Positions 9,854 through 20,053 are shown, counted from the stretch's first letter. The stretch is 64,000 nt of DNA from Natrialbaceae archaeon (GCA_003559215.1 PWMF01000215.1:1-64000), one strand, 5' to 3'. The notes: generated from the sequence alone by a model not told the origin. Made by a program: numbers and translations.

Positions 9854-11041
9854 TTACTCGAGCCCGCCCTCCTCGAGCGCTCGCATCGCGAGCCAGGCGT
9901 TCGTTAGCGGATGGTAGCCCGGCTCGACTTCGGGACCGTGGTTCGGGTCGTCGCGCTCGTGGTCGCGGGTCAGGCGCTCGTACCAGTTGCCGTACTTCGG
10001 GTTCCGGAGGTGCTCGAGCGAGTGCTCCCAGAGGCGGTCGTACCAGTCGACGTAGGCGTCGTCGTGGCGGCTCAACAGAGCGCTGGCGCCGATCGCTTCG
10101 GTGTGGACCCAGCCGTACTTGTCGGGAACGATCGGCTCGCCGTCGGCCTCGACCGTATAGTAGAGTCCGCCGTGCTCGTCGTCCCAGCCGAGGTCGACCG
10201 CGGCGTCGAACAGCTCGACGGCGCGCTCGATGAGCCACGGCTCCGAACGGTAGTCGGCCAGCAGGGCCAGCAGCTTCGCCCACTCGGCGTGGTGGCCGGG
10301 CTGGTAGCCCGGCGGACGGAACTGGTGGCGCGGCTCCTCGGCGTTGTACGAGAGATCCGGTTCCCAGTCCTCGGCGTAGTGCTCCCACAGCAGGCCGTCG
10401 GTCGCGCTCGTCACCTCCCGCGTAAAGCGGGCGGCGACGGTGTAGGCGCGCTCGAGGAACTGGTCCTCGCCGGTCGCCTCGTAGGCCGAAAGTAGCGCCT
10501 CGCAGGCGTGCATGTTCGCGTTCTGCCCGCGGTAGGGCTCGAGCTCCCAGTCGGACGTGGCCTGGTCGGCGTACAGCCCGTGTTCGGGCTCCCAGAAGCG
10601 CTCCTCGAGGACGTCGAACGCTCGCTCGAGCTCCGCTCGCCCGCCGGGGATCCCGGCCTGGTGGGCGCGTGCCCCGGCCAGCAGGGCGAACGCGTGGCCG
10701 TAGCAGTATCGGGTTCGATCGGTCGGCTCTCGACCGTCGAGCAGCCAGTCGTACCCCTCGCGGTCGGCGTCCCAGTGGGCGGTAGAGAGGAATCGCAGCC
10801 CGTGCTCGGCGGCGTACCGACACCAGTCGGGGCCGTCGGCGAGGACGCCCAGGCTGAAGTTGTGGACGCCCCGGGCGGTCGCGACGAGATGTCTCGTCTG
10901 CGAGTCGTAAACGTGGCCGTCCCGTTCGTCCAACTGAGCGACGTAGCCCCCGACCGAGGTGTCGATGCAGGCCGGATAGTAGAAGTTCAGGACGTCCCGA
11001 AACTGGTGGCGTAGCCCCGTCCGGGTCCGGTAGACGTTCAT
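9854..11041 (-). CDS. N-acylglucosamine 2-epimerase (AGE) family protein
   Basis: Start trimmed to ATG (MNVYRTRTGLRHQF); RGQNANMHACEALLSAYEAT, PGHHAEWAKLL and NPKYGNWYERL are AGE-family features. Confidence 0.88.
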   Translation of the reverse strand: MNVYRTRTGLRHQFRDVLNFYYPACIDTSVGGYVAQLDERDGHVYDSQTRHLVATARGVHNFSLGVLADGPDWCRYAAEHGLRFLSTAHWDADREGYDWLLDGREPTDRTRYCYGHAFALLAGARAHQAGIPGGRAELERAFDVLEERFWEPEHGLYADQATSDWELEPYRGQNANMHACEALLSAYEATGEDQFLERAYTVAARFTREVTSATDGLLWEHYAEDWEPDLSYNAEEPRHQFRPPGYQPGHHAEWAKLLALLADYRSEPWLIERAVELFDAAVDLGWDDEHGGLYYTVEADGEPIVPDKYGWVHTEAIGASALLSRHDDAYVDWYDRLWEHSLEHLRNPKYGNWYERLTRDHERDDPNHGPEVEPGYHPLTNAWLAMRALEEGGLE

Positions 11042-11134
11042 GTGCCGTCGTACCCGGCAGGACCACATAGTAATTCGGACCGATGCGGGGCTCGAGCGCC
11101 CACCTTCTTTGCGACCGGCTGAGTGGTCGGACGT

Positions 11135-12112
11135 ATGGAGTTCGGCATCATCGGTACGGCGGGGATCGCGCGGAAGTCGGTGCTGCCCGCGATCGAAGCG
11201 AGCGAACACGAGGTCGGCGCGATCGCCTCGCGCAACGGCGAGCGGGCGCGGGCGTTCGCGGACGAGTTCGAGGTTCCGAGACGCTACGGCGCCTACGACG
11301 ATCTGCTCGAGGACGGCGGGATCGACGCGGTCTACGTTCCCCTCCCGAACGCCGCCCACGCCGAGTGGACGAAACGGGCGGCGGACGCCGGCCTGGACGT
11401 GCTCTGCGAGAAGCCGCTGGCGGTCGACGCCGACCAGGCTCGCGACGTCGCCGCCCACTGCGAGGACCGCGAGGTAACCCTCATGGAGGCCTTCATGTAC
11501 CGCTACCACCCGCGAACCGAGCGCGCGATCGAACTCGCCCGAACGGAGCTCGCGGACGTCCGTTCGGTCTCGGCCGCGTTCAAGTTCCCGCTGTTCGGCG
11601 ATCCCGACAACGTCCGCCTCGATCCCGATCTCGCGGGCGGCTCGCTGATGGACGTCGGCTGCTACGCCGTCTCGGCCGCCCGCCAGTTTCTGGGCGAACC
11701 CGACCGGGTCTACGCCCACACCCACGACTCCCGGGGTGCGGGCGTCGACACCGAACTCGCCGGCGTCCTCGAGTACGACGACGGCGCCTCGGCCCGGGTC
11801 GCCTCCGGGTTCGACACGCAGAAGGTACAGCGCTACCGCGTCGAGGCCGAAAACGGCTGGCTCGAGGTCGCGGACGCCTTCGACGCTCCACTGGACGAAC
11901 CGCTCGAGCTGGAGTACCGGATCGACGGCCGCCACGCCGTCGAGACGTTCGATCCCGTGGATCACTACCGCCTGCAGGTCGAACAGTTCGCCGACTGCGT
12001 CGAGTCGGGCACGCGGCCCCGGACCGACGCCGACGAGGCGATCGCGAACATGCGGGTGATCGACGGCCTCTACGAGAGCGCCGAGCGCGGGGAGCTCCGG
12101 GCGCTCCCGTAG
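11135..12112 (+). CDS. Gfo/Idh/MocA family oxidoreductase
   Basis: MEFGIIGTAGIARKSVLPAI Rossmann start, CEKPLA motif, 325 aa. Confidence 0.93.
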   Translation: MEFGIIGTAGIARKSVLPAIEASEHEVGAIASRNGERARAFADEFEVPRRYGAYDDLLEDGGIDAVYVPLPNAAHAEWTKRAADAGLDVLCEKPLAVDADQARDVAAHCEDREVTLMEAFMYRYHPRTERAIELARTELADVRSVSAAFKFPLFGDPDNVRLDPDLAGGSLMDVGCYAVSAARQFLGEPDRVYAHTHDSRGAGVDTELAGVLEYDDGASARVASGFDTQKVQRYRVEAENGWLEVADAFDAPLDEPLELEYRIDGRHAVETFDPVDHYRLQVEQFADCVESGTRPRTDADEAIANMRVIDGLYESAERGELRALP

Positions 12113-12133
12113 TCGCCGAAACGCGGAAAACGA

Positions 12134-13216
12134 TCAGTGCGTCTCGAGCAACAACGACTCGCAGAGGGCGTCCGCACCCTCCTCCTCGCGGAGCCGGCGC
12201 TGACGCTCGGCACCGCTCTCGCGATCGTAAACCTCGCGGATTCCGTCGATCCCTAGCCGTTCGCACTCCCGGTCGACGAGTTCGCCCAGGTCGACGGTCC
12301 CCTCGAGGTCCCGATCGATGAGCGAGACGTCCTGTCCGTGGCGGATCGCGCGCCACTTGTTCTCGTCGAGTAGTTCCCGGCGGTGCTGGTGGCCGGCGGT
12401 GCCGTCCTCGTACTCCTCGGCGAGGACCTCGACTAACGCGTGGGCGTACTCGACGAACGCCATCACGATGTCCGGATCGGCCTGGCCGTCGGGTGTCCGT
12501 AGCTCGACGGTGCCGTGGGCCGTGTGGGGGCGAACGTCGTACCAGAGCTCACCCCGGTCGGCGATCGCGTCGGTCTCGAGCATCCGTCGCTCGAACCGGT
12601 CGAAGTCCTCGAAATCCTCGAAGTGCGTCGGCATTCCGGTGTTAGGCAGCGCCTCGAAGATCTTCGCGCGGGCAGACTGGAGCCCGGTGTCGAACCCGTT
12701 CCAGTACGGCGAGTTCGCCGAGAGTGCGAGCAGGATCGGCACGTACCAGCGCAACTCGTTGGCGATCCAGACCGCCTTGTCGGCGTCGTCGACGCCGACG
12801 TGGACGTGGACGCCGGCAGTTGTGTTGCGGTGCTGAGGGTACTGGATCCGATCGAGCTGGGAGCGGTAGCGGGGTTTCTCGGCGTGCTCGAGCTCGCGCC
12901 ACTTCGCCAGGGGGTGCAGTCCCGCCGCGGCGATCCGGTAGCCGTGGGTCTCGGCGTGTTCGGCCAGCGCCTCCCGAACCGAAAGCAGCGAGTCGCGGGC
13001 GTCACTCGGTTCCTCGATCAGCGGGGTCTGGGTCTCGATGACGAACTTGAACAGCTCGTGGTCGAGCCGTCCCTCGAGGATCTCGGGCGGATCGTGCTCG
13101 TAGACGAGTTCGTCGGTGCCGCTCGTCGGGCGGCCCCGTTCGTCGACGACGTAGAACTCCTCCTCGATTCCGAGCGTGCCCATGCGCGTGAACGATTCCG
13201 ACGACCCGCGTTCCAT
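12134..13216 (-). CDS. gshA: glutamate-cysteine ligase (GCS2-like)
   Basis: [12 protein letters not shown] start, [48 protein letters not shown] motif. Confidence 0.92.
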   Translation of the reverse strand: MERGSSESFTRMGTLGIEEEFYVVDERGRPTSGTDELVYEHDPPEILEGRLDHELFKFVIETQTPLIEEPSDARDSLLSVREALAEHAETHGYRIAAAGLHPLAKWRELEHAEKPRYRSQLDRIQYPQHRNTTAGVHVHVGVDDADKAVWIANELRWYVPILLALSANSPYWNGFDTGLQSARAKIFEALPNTGMPTHFEDFEDFDRFERRMLETDAIADRGELWYDVRPHTAHGTVELRTPDGQADPDIVMAFVEYAHALVEVLAEEYEDGTAGHQHRRELLDENKWRAIRHGQDVSLIDRDLEGTVDLGELVDRECERLGIDGIREVYDRESGAERQRRLREEEGADALCESLLLETH

Positions 13217-13285
13217 TAGCTGCCGTTTTCGGCCGCGGTGATAAATACCGTTTGGACTCGGCAGGGCACCAGATGAACCGGGTGC

Positions 13286-14611
13286 TCAGTCGTCGGCCGG
13301 CTGTGCCTGCGAGGTCGGCTGTGGCTCGCCGAGCATCTCCCGCAGGTCGGCCTCGGGCTCGCCGATCGGCTGCAGGCCGAACTCCTCGTGGAGCAGTTCG
13401 ACGTTCGGTTCGGTGAGAAAGTCCGGCACCGTCGGCCCGAGACGGATGTCCTCGACGCCGAGGTAGAGCAGCCCCAGCAGGACGGCAATGGCCTTCTGCT
13501 CGAACCACGACAGCACCACCGACAGCGGGAGATCGTTGACGCCGCAGTCGAACGCCTCCGCGAGCGCGGTCGCGATCTTCACCGTCGAGATCGAGTTGTT
13601 GCACTGCCCGAGGTCGATGTAACGGGGAATCTCGGTGCCGGGAACGGTCCCCATCTCGAGGTCGTTGAACCGGAACTTGCCACACGAGGTCGTCAGCACG
13701 ACGCAGTCCTCGGGGATCGCCTTGACGAGTTCGCGGTAGTAGTCCCGTCCCGGCGTCGGTCCGTCACAGCCAGCGACGACGAAGAAGCGCCGAAGCTTCC
13801 CCGACTCGACCGCGTCGACGATCTCGTCTACCTGCTCGAGGACGGGCTCGTGGTGGTAGCCGGTCGTGACGGTCTCGTCGCTCTCCCAGTCGACCGCCGG
13901 CAGCTCGTTGGCTTTCTCGATGACGGGTTCGAACGCGTAGTCGTCGATCGACTCGACGCCCTCGAGTCCGGTCAGTCCCGTCGTGAAGAACCGGTCGCGG
14001 TACTCCTCCTTGGGCGGCTGAACGCAGTTGGTCGTGCCGACGATTGCGCCGGGGAAGTCCTGAAAGAGTAGTCGCTGGTCGTGCCAGGCGCCCCCGACGT
14101 TGCCTTTCAGGTGGTCGAACTTCGCGAGTTCGGGGTAGCCGTGGGCCGGCAGCATCTCCGAGTGCGTGTAGACGTTGACCGGCTCCTCGGCGGTCTGCTC
14201 GAGCAGCTTCTTCAGTCCGTAGAGGTCGTGACCCGTGACGAGGATCGAGTGTCCCTCGACGGCGTTCTGGGACACCCCCGTGGGTTCGGGGACGCCGAGT
14301 TCGGTCGTGTGGGCCTCGTCGAGCAGCTCCATCACGTCGACGGCGGCCTCGCCGGCCCGCATCGCCAGATCGACGTGGTCCTCGGTGCTGAAGTTGACGT
14401 TCGTCAGCGTCGAGTACAGCGCCTCGTGGACGAGGGCGTCGACGTCGGGGTCGCGGTAGCCCATATCGCGGGCGTGGGTCGCGTACGCCGAGATCCCCTT
14501 GAGTCCGTAGACGACGAGCTCCTGCAGACCGTTGATATCGGGCTCCTTCCCACAGACGCCCCGAACCGTACAGCCTCCCTCGGGCGTTTGCTCGCACTGG
14601 TTGCAGTCCAT
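13286..14611 (-). CDS. hcp: hydroxylamine reductase / hybrid-cluster protein, short form
   Basis: MDCNQCEQTPEGGCTVRGVCGK N-terminal Cys motif; TTNCVQPP, AGCDGPTPGRDYY, TTSCGKFRFND and DLGQCNNSISTVKIA. Start trimmed from the ORF track. Confidence 0.92.
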   Translation of the reverse strand: MDCNQCEQTPEGGCTVRGVCGKEPDINGLQELVVYGLKGISAYATHARDMGYRDPDVDALVHEALYSTLTNVNFSTEDHVDLAMRAGEAAVDVMELLDEAHTTELGVPEPTGVSQNAVEGHSILVTGHDLYGLKKLLEQTAEEPVNVYTHSEMLPAHGYPELAKFDHLKGNVGGAWHDQRLLFQDFPGAIVGTTNCVQPPKEEYRDRFFTTGLTGLEGVESIDDYAFEPVIEKANELPAVDWESDETVTTGYHHEPVLEQVDEIVDAVESGKLRRFFVVAGCDGPTPGRDYYRELVKAIPEDCVVLTTSCGKFRFNDLEMGTVPGTEIPRYIDLGQCNNSISTVKIATALAEAFDCGVNDLPLSVVLSWFEQKAIAVLLGLLYLGVEDIRLGPTVPDFLTEPNVELLHEEFGLQPIGEPEADLREMLGEPQPTSQAQPADD

Positions 14612-14776
14612 ACTCGAGTCACGGAACGGCGACCACATAACAGCCGAGCGCAATTCCCGCGGGCTTGCAATACCTGCAAAACGGGTTCGGGCCGGAGTTT
14701 ATGTGCCTCGTCGTGAGGCTCTGGTCAAGCGAAGCGATCGGCCACGGAACAGCTCCCCAGACGCGGCCTCGCCTGG

Positions 14777-15421
14777 TTACCGCGGGCGCGCGACGATCCC
14801 GAGGTGGTCCGCGTGGTAGTCGTCGAGCTGCTGACTCTCGAGGATCTCGTACCCCTCGGTCAGCTCCTCGCGGACGTCGGCGAAGACGGCCGCGGGCTCG
14901 CGGGTGACGTCCTCGCTTCTGGCCTTGACCGCGAGCAGCAGCCGGCCGTCGTCGGCGAGAAACTGGCGGTTCTCGAGGGCGACCCGGGCCTGTCCCCGCG
15001 TCGCGACGTCCTGGACGATTGCGCCGACGTCGCTCTCGACGACGTGGGCGTAGGTCTCGGGTTTCCGGGCGTCCGCGAGCAGTGGGAAGAGGCGGGGTCG
15101 GGAGTCGGCTGCCTCGAGCAGATCCCGAGCGGGGCGGGCGGCGAACTCGACGGCGTAGGTCGGGCCCGAAACGTCGGCGACGTGGCTGACCGTCGTCCCG
15201 CTGGCGGCGCCGAGATAGAGCACCGTCTCCTCGTCGCCGCCCGCGAGACCGGCGTCCATCCCGAGCTCGAGCATCGCGCCGAGCTTCGACCGGTTCGGGT
15301 TCCAGGCGCGCCACTCGCCGTCGGTGGGTTCGCCGTAGACGGGCTCGCCCCGTGTCGCGAGGCGCTCCTCACCGTCGAACGCGCGACGCTCGACGCCCGC
15401 AGGGAGTGCGGCGTTGCTCAC
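14777..15421 (-). CDS. flpA: fibrillarin-like rRNA/tRNA 2'-O-methyltransferase
   Basis: VLYLGAASGTTVSHVADVSGPTYAVEFA SAM motif; VGAIVQDVATRGQARV. Confidence 0.95.
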   Translation of the reverse strand: MSNAALPAGVERRAFDGEERLATRGEPVYGEPTDGEWRAWNPNRSKLGAMLELGMDAGLAGGDEETVLYLGAASGTTVSHVADVSGPTYAVEFAARPARDLLEAADSRPRLFPLLADARKPETYAHVVESDVGAIVQDVATRGQARVALENRQFLADDGRLLLAVKARSEDVTREPAAVFADVREELTEGYEILESQQLDDYHADHLGIVARPR

Positions 15422-16296
15422 TCGCCGTCACCTCCGTTTCCGCCGGCTTCGTCGTCGGCGGTCCGCGCCTGGATCGTCTCGATGCGTTCCTCGAGTTCGG
15501 CCTCGAGCTCGGGTTTGCGCTCGCCCGAGTAGTGGTCGACGCGGGCGGCGATGGCCAGTTTGCCCGCGACCGCCCGTGCCGCGGAGCCCCGCTCGTCGGG
15601 GTGGGTGCCCCGCACCGCGTCGTGGGTGTAGATGATCCCGTGTTTCGGCGAGGAGGCGTGGCCCCGGAGGTGAGCGAACAGCGCGTCTTCGGCGCCCAGC
15701 ACCTGGACGGTTCCGCTGGGTTTCTTCGCGAGGGGCTCGAGGCCGCCGGCAAGCGAGATCAGCCGAGCCGCCAGCACGGGGTCGGCCAGCCCCGCGAGGT
15801 TCGGCGCGACCGTCGGCGTCTCGCGCTCGACGTACTCCCGCAGGTCCTCGGCCTCGTCGGCCAGCGCGGTAATCCGCTCTGCGAGCGAGCGGACGCGGGG
15901 GTGGTCGACGGCCCCCTCGTCGGCGGCCAGTTCGCGGGCGTAGTCGACGCCCGCACCCGCGTCGGGATCGATCGTCCCCGCCCACTCGGCGAGGCGTTCG
16001 GCCAGCTCGTTGGCCGTTCGCTGACAGTCGTCCATCGTTCGCACCGCGTGGACGAGCTGTCGGTCGTCGGCTCGCTCGGCTCGCTCGACGGCCTCGCGGG
16101 TCGCCGCCGTCGTCGCCTCCTTGAGCCGGTCGTAGTACTCCGCCTCGTCGCTCGCGAAGCCTGCCTCGACGGCCAGCCGTGGCCAGTTCGCGGGCTCGGC
16201 GGCCGTCCCGTCCGCGATCGCGTCGGCCGCAGCCTCGCGGTCGTCGGGCTCGAGGCCGTCGAACCAGCCTGCGCTCCCGGATCGATCGTCGGTCAT
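15418..16296 (-). CDS. Nop5/Nop56/Nop58-family C/D-box sRNP protein
   Basis: GAEDALFAHLRGHASSPKHGIIYTHDAVRGTHPDERGSAARAVAGKLAIAARVDHYSGE; overlaps fibrillarin by 4 nt. Confidence 0.95.
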   Translation of the reverse strand: MTDDRSGSAGWFDGLEPDDREAAADAIADGTAAEPANWPRLAVEAGFASDEAEYYDRLKEATTAATREAVERAERADDRQLVHAVRTMDDCQRTANELAERLAEWAGTIDPDAGAGVDYARELAADEGAVDHPRVRSLAERITALADEAEDLREYVERETPTVAPNLAGLADPVLAARLISLAGGLEPLAKKPSGTVQVLGAEDALFAHLRGHASSPKHGIIYTHDAVRGTHPDERGSAARAVAGKLAIAARVDHYSGERKPELEAELEERIETIQARTADDEAGGNGGDGE

Positions 16297-16363
16297 ACCT
16301 CCCTCTTGGCGTTCGCGGCCGTATAGGCGTCCCGATCGGACGGTCCTGCGGTGGCGAAGTCGA

Positions 16364-17044
16364 TCATTCGCGCCACCCGACGATCTCGTCTACGTTCTCG
16401 AGGGTCACGTCGGTCCCCTCGCTCTCGCCGGGTAGGATATCTCCGAGTGCGGCGCCGAACGCGGCGGCGGTCCAGATGACGGTAATCCGGCCGACCGCCT
16501 CCGCGGTCGTCGGCTCCCCCTCGAAGATCCGTCCCCACATGATCATCAGTCCCGTCGCCGTCAGCAGCGAGATCCCGAGGACGCCGACCAGGCGGCGGGG
16601 GACGAACCCGAAAAGCGGGTCGGTCACGCCGACGTCGCGGATGTCGGTCCAGTACAGCAGCGCGGTCGTGAACAGCCCAATGAACAGGACGTTCGAGAGG
16701 AGGAAGATCGGTACTCCCCGGACGGCGAACTCGATGAAGTGCTCGGCGATCTCGAAGACGCCGTCCTCGACGAGCAGCGGGAGCGAGAGGAGGATACTAC
16801 CGACGAACGCCTCGGCCATGTCGCGGGTCGTGTAACGTTTGATCCCGTTCTCGACCGCGTGGACACCCGGCACGCGGTGGGCGGCGTGGATCGCCTTTTG
16901 CACCTTCTTTCGCTCGTCCGGGTGGTCGACGAACTCCTCGAGCTCCTCCAGGTGCTCGAGCAGTCGCTGCATCTCGGCCTCCGACGGCGGCTCCTCGCCC
17001 CGAGCCGATCCGCCGGATCCGGACCCCGATTCTCGGTCGCTCAT
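16364..17044 (-). CDS. DUF2391 family integral membrane protein
   Basis: 226 aa; four or more hydrophobic segments; typical sequence. Confidence 0.8.
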   Translation of the reverse strand: MSDRESGSGSGGSARGEEPPSEAEMQRLLEHLEELEEFVDHPDERKKVQKAIHAAHRVPGVHAVENGIKRYTTRDMAEAFVGSILLSLPLLVEDGVFEIAEHFIEFAVRGVPIFLLSNVLFIGLFTTALLYWTDIRDVGVTDPLFGFVPRRLVGVLGISLLTATGLMIMWGRIFEGEPTTAEAVGRITVIWTAAAFGAALGDILPGESEGTDVTLENVDEIVGWRE

Positions 17045-17116
17045 TCGGAACGAACCTCAGAGAGCGAGAGCAAAAGTACGTCGACTCAGAACGGACGCTC
17101 GAGGGTGCACCGACGG

Positions 17117-18235
17117 TTAGACCCCGAACGTCGCCCGGAGCATGTCGCGGGTACCGGGACCGAGACCGACGGCGACGACGGCGACGAGCAGCAGGAACGC
17201 GAACTGTGGACTCTCGTCGAAGATCTCCTCGTTGAACAGCCAGATGATGAACACGGGCGCGGCGAGTTTCAGGAGGGCGAAGGGCCAGGCCTGACCGATC
17301 ACCTCCGCGCTCTGTGGGAGCAACGCTCCGGTGTAGGTGACGATCGCGTCGTTGACAGGGTGTTTCGGCGTGTATTCGAGCCCCCAGACGTGCGACCAGT
17401 CGAGCATCAGCTGGTTCGCGAACCCGTCGACGGCGTGAGCCCAGATGATGACGATTCCCATGTGTCGGGTTCCCGCGTTCAGATCGGGTGCGAACCGCTC
17501 GATCGCGAGCCAGAGCAGCGCGGTCGAGACGGTCGCGGCCGTGAGCACGATCGCCGGAATCGAGGGGTAGAACGTCGAGTAGGGTTCGGTCGCCGCGGTG
17601 TACCCCAGGAAGCCGAGCGTCGCGGCGAGTGCGACGGCGCCGACCCCGAACAGCGGGTACTCGTAGCCCGAGACGTACTCCTTTCGCTCGAGCCAGACCC
17701 CGGCGACGATCGCGATCAGCGCGACCAGGAAGACGGTGACGTAGATCAGCGGACTGATCAGAAAGCCCGACCACGGCAGCTCGATCGCCAGCTCACCGGT
17801 ATCGCGGTAGGCCGCGACGTTCGCGTCCTCGACGGTTCGCAGGGCTCCGCCGAACAGCATGAACGGGAACAGCGCAAAGAAGCCCGCTCGGTAGCGCTCG
17901 ATCTCGAGCCAGTCGATGATGAAGTAGATCCCGATCAACAACAACAGAAGCGTCGGGATGTAGCCGGCGTACGAGATCGCCGTGTAGCCGGGCTCGGCGG
18001 TCGGTCCGGCGTCGGCACCGGCCTCGTTGCAGGGTAGCTCGGCGCCGTCGGCCCACGCGACGCAGTTCCAGCCGTGGGCGTCGGCGACGACGGGGCCCCA
18101 GTAGTACTGCCAGATGAGATCGACGTACACTCGCTGTGGAAACGCCACCGCGAGGGCGACGACGGCGACAGCGAGCACGACGACAGTCGCGGCCCAGATT
18201 CTGGCGGGGCCGAACCGTTCGATGTACTCGTCCAT
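17117..18235 (-). CDS. DUF63 family membrane protein
   Basis: 372 aa multi-[25 protein letters not shown]. Confidence 0.85.
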   Translation of the reverse strand: MDEYIERFGPARIWAATVVVLAVAVVALAVAFPQRVYVDLIWQYYWGPVVADAHGWNCVAWADGAELPCNEAGADAGPTAEPGYTAISYAGYIPTLLLLLIGIYFIIDWLEIERYRAGFFALFPFMLFGGALRTVEDANVAAYRDTGELAIELPWSGFLISPLIYVTVFLVALIAIVAGVWLERKEYVSGYEYPLFGVGAVALAATLGFLGYTAATEPYSTFYPSIPAIVLTAATVSTALLWLAIERFAPDLNAGTRHMGIVIIWAHAVDGFANQLMLDWSHVWGLEYTPKHPVNDAIVTYTGALLPQSAEVIGQAWPFALLKLAAPVFIIWLFNEEIFDESPQFAFLLLVAVVAVGLGPGTRDMLRATFGV

Positions 18236-18297
18236 ACCCGATACCGTGGGAGCGACCGCTTACCGTTTCCGGTTTTCGCTCCGAGAAAAACGCCAGC

Positions 18298-19101
18298 CTA
18301 CGCGTCGATTCCCCGGGCGGCCTCGAGCAGTTCGTCGTGGATCGCGCCGTTGGAAGCGACCAGCCCCTCGCTGTCGTGGCGCCAGCGCTCGCCCTCGAGG
18401 TCGGTGACCTGACCGCCGGCCTGACGGATCATGTGAACGCCGGCGACGGTGTCCCACGGGTTCGCCCGCAGGTTCGTCGTGATCCCCTCGAGGGCGCCCG
18501 CGGCGACCATCGCCAGTCCGAGCTGGGCGCAGCCGAACCGTCGCATGTCGCCGAAGCGGGTGACGATCTCCCGGTTCGCCGCGGCGTACTGGTCGCGGTG
18601 ATCGAAGTCCCACCAGAACGTCGGCGAGACCGTCGCGGCCTCGGGATCGGCGCAGTCGCTGACCGTGATCGGCTCCTCGTTCCGGAACACCCCCTCGGGA
18701 CCGCTTCGGTACTCGTCCTCGAGGGCCGGACACACGATCGCCGCGCCGACTGGTTCGCCGTCGACGACCGCGGCGACGGCGGTGCCGAACGCCCGGATTC
18801 CTCGGACGAAGTTGTTCGTTCCGTCGATGGGGTCGACGATCCAGGCCGGTCCCGACTTCGGGACTTCCTTTAGCTCGTCGTCCTCCTCGCCGACGACGGG
18901 GTCGTCGGGGTACGTCTCGCGGATCGCCTCGATCACCGCGACCTGGGCCTCGCGGTCGGCCCGTGTGACGACGTCTGTCTTGCCGTTTTTCGTCTCGACG
19001 TCCAGCGACGTGCGAAACGCGTCGCCGGCGATCGCGGCGCCTGCTCGAGCCGCGCGTACGGCGGTGTCAGCCCGTCGGTCGAGTTCGTCGGAGTTACTCA
19101 T
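18298..19101 (-). CDS. inositol monophosphatase / fructose-1,6-bisphosphatase family
   Basis: WIVDPIDGTNNFVRGI and VVTRADREAQ motifs. Confidence 0.93.
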   Translation of the reverse strand: MSNSDELDRRADTAVRAARAGAAIAGDAFRTSLDVETKNGKTDVVTRADREAQVAVIEAIRETYPDDPVVGEEDDELKEVPKSGPAWIVDPIDGTNNFVRGIRAFGTAVAAVVDGEPVGAAIVCPALEDEYRSGPEGVFRNEEPITVSDCADPEAATVSPTFWWDFDHRDQYAAANREIVTRFGDMRRFGCAQLGLAMVAAGALEGITTNLRANPWDTVAGVHMIRQAGGQVTDLEGERWRHDSEGLVASNGAIHDELLEAARGIDA

Positions 19102-19295
19102 TGTCCAGACTCAGTGCTCGACGTCAAAAAGGGATCACGTTTCGACCCGCCCTCGGCGCGAGTCGACGTCCGTGGAGCGACGGTTCTCAAAGGGAACTGA
19201 CAGCAACTGTAGCAGTAGATAGTAACACGTTTTATTTCTTCAAACATCACATAAAAATAGCGTTACGCACAGGTGAGAGACAGAGCAAGCAGTAA

Positions 19296-19454
19296 TCAAG
19301 ACCCCATAATCACGAACACTAGAATGTACGAAATTATTCCAAAGAGGGCGGTGGCTCCCATCCAGACAGCAACTATTAGCGCTGCCTGTTTTCCAGTCAT
19401 ATCTTCTCCTTCAAGCAGTTCACTAAATTGTGACAGCATCTCCGGGAAACCCAT
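19296..19454 (-). CDS. 52-aa single-TM microprotein (not in the ORF track)
   Basis: Manual translation: MGFPEMLSQFSELLEGEDMTGKQAALIVAVWMGATALFGIISYILVFVIMGS*. Confidence 0.6.
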   Translation of the reverse strand: MGFPEMLSQFSELLEGEDMTGKQAALIVAVWMGATALFGIISYILVFVIMGS

Positions 19455-19600
19455 TATGGTGATTCAACGTATTGCTTGAATAGCGACGCCCAGAGACGCT
19501 CGAAGTGATTGGCATAGAACGGTGGGGTGTTCCCGGCGGGGAGGTAGAATTTTGGTTCAGTGTCGCTGCCTCGATCACCGTCACGGTATCTCTGTGTCAT
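19454..19600 (-). CDS. 48-aa hydrophilic microprotein overlapping the next start (not in the ORF track)
   Basis: Manual translation: MTQRYRDGDRGSDTEPKFYLPAGNTPPFYANHFERLWASLFKQYVESP*; TAATG stop/start overlap. Confidence 0.55.
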   Translation of the reverse strand: MTQRYRDGDRGSDTEPKFYLPAGNTPPFYANHFERLWASLFKQYVESP

Positions 19601-19723
19601 ACTAACATGTACCGGCCGTACCCGCATTGGTCTCTCTCTTAATCGAATAATCCATTTATATCGGGTCTGGGAGTGTCGCGACCGAAACGCACCAAATCGA
19701 TCTAGATTTACGGCCTAGACTGA

Positions 19724-19759
19724 GATTCATCCCACGGCTAAAACCGTGGGCTTTCTCCT
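19724..19759 (-). mobile_element. IS200/IS605-like terminal hairpin remnant
   Basis: gattcat-CCCACGG-ctaaaa-CCGTGGG-ctttctcct: perfect 7-bp stem in the context recalled from ends of haloarchaeal IS200/IS605 elements; no transposase alongside. Confidence 0.6.
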
Positions 19760-20053
19760 GTATTTCGTATAAGGAAACCGTACTGCAAACCACTAATAGT
19801 AACAGCTGGAACTGTTTTGCACACTGATCGTATTGTTCGCGGTTCTCACTCACTCCGTTCGCTCACGAGTCACGTTGTGCCCCCGCTTGCAGCCACGGTT
19901 CTCACTCGCTTTGTTCGCTCCGAACCGCGCTCGCTCCGCACTGCGCTCCAGTCATGCGATGGTGTGCACTGACGTTCAGTGGCTACTCGTCGGTTGGCGT
20001 TGGGTAGAAGTTTGCGAGGGCAAGAGGCTCGCTCTTGCCGCACTGGTTGCCAG

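Noticed and set aside
9854-11965. 703-aa version of the AGE-family protein
   Set aside because: The extension is antisense to the Gfo/Idh/MocA gene; true start is near 11041.
19656-19853. 65-aa ORF (KAHGFSRGMNLSL...) considered as a protein
   Set aside because: It is the translated IS200/IS605-type hairpin plus flanks, not a credible gene.
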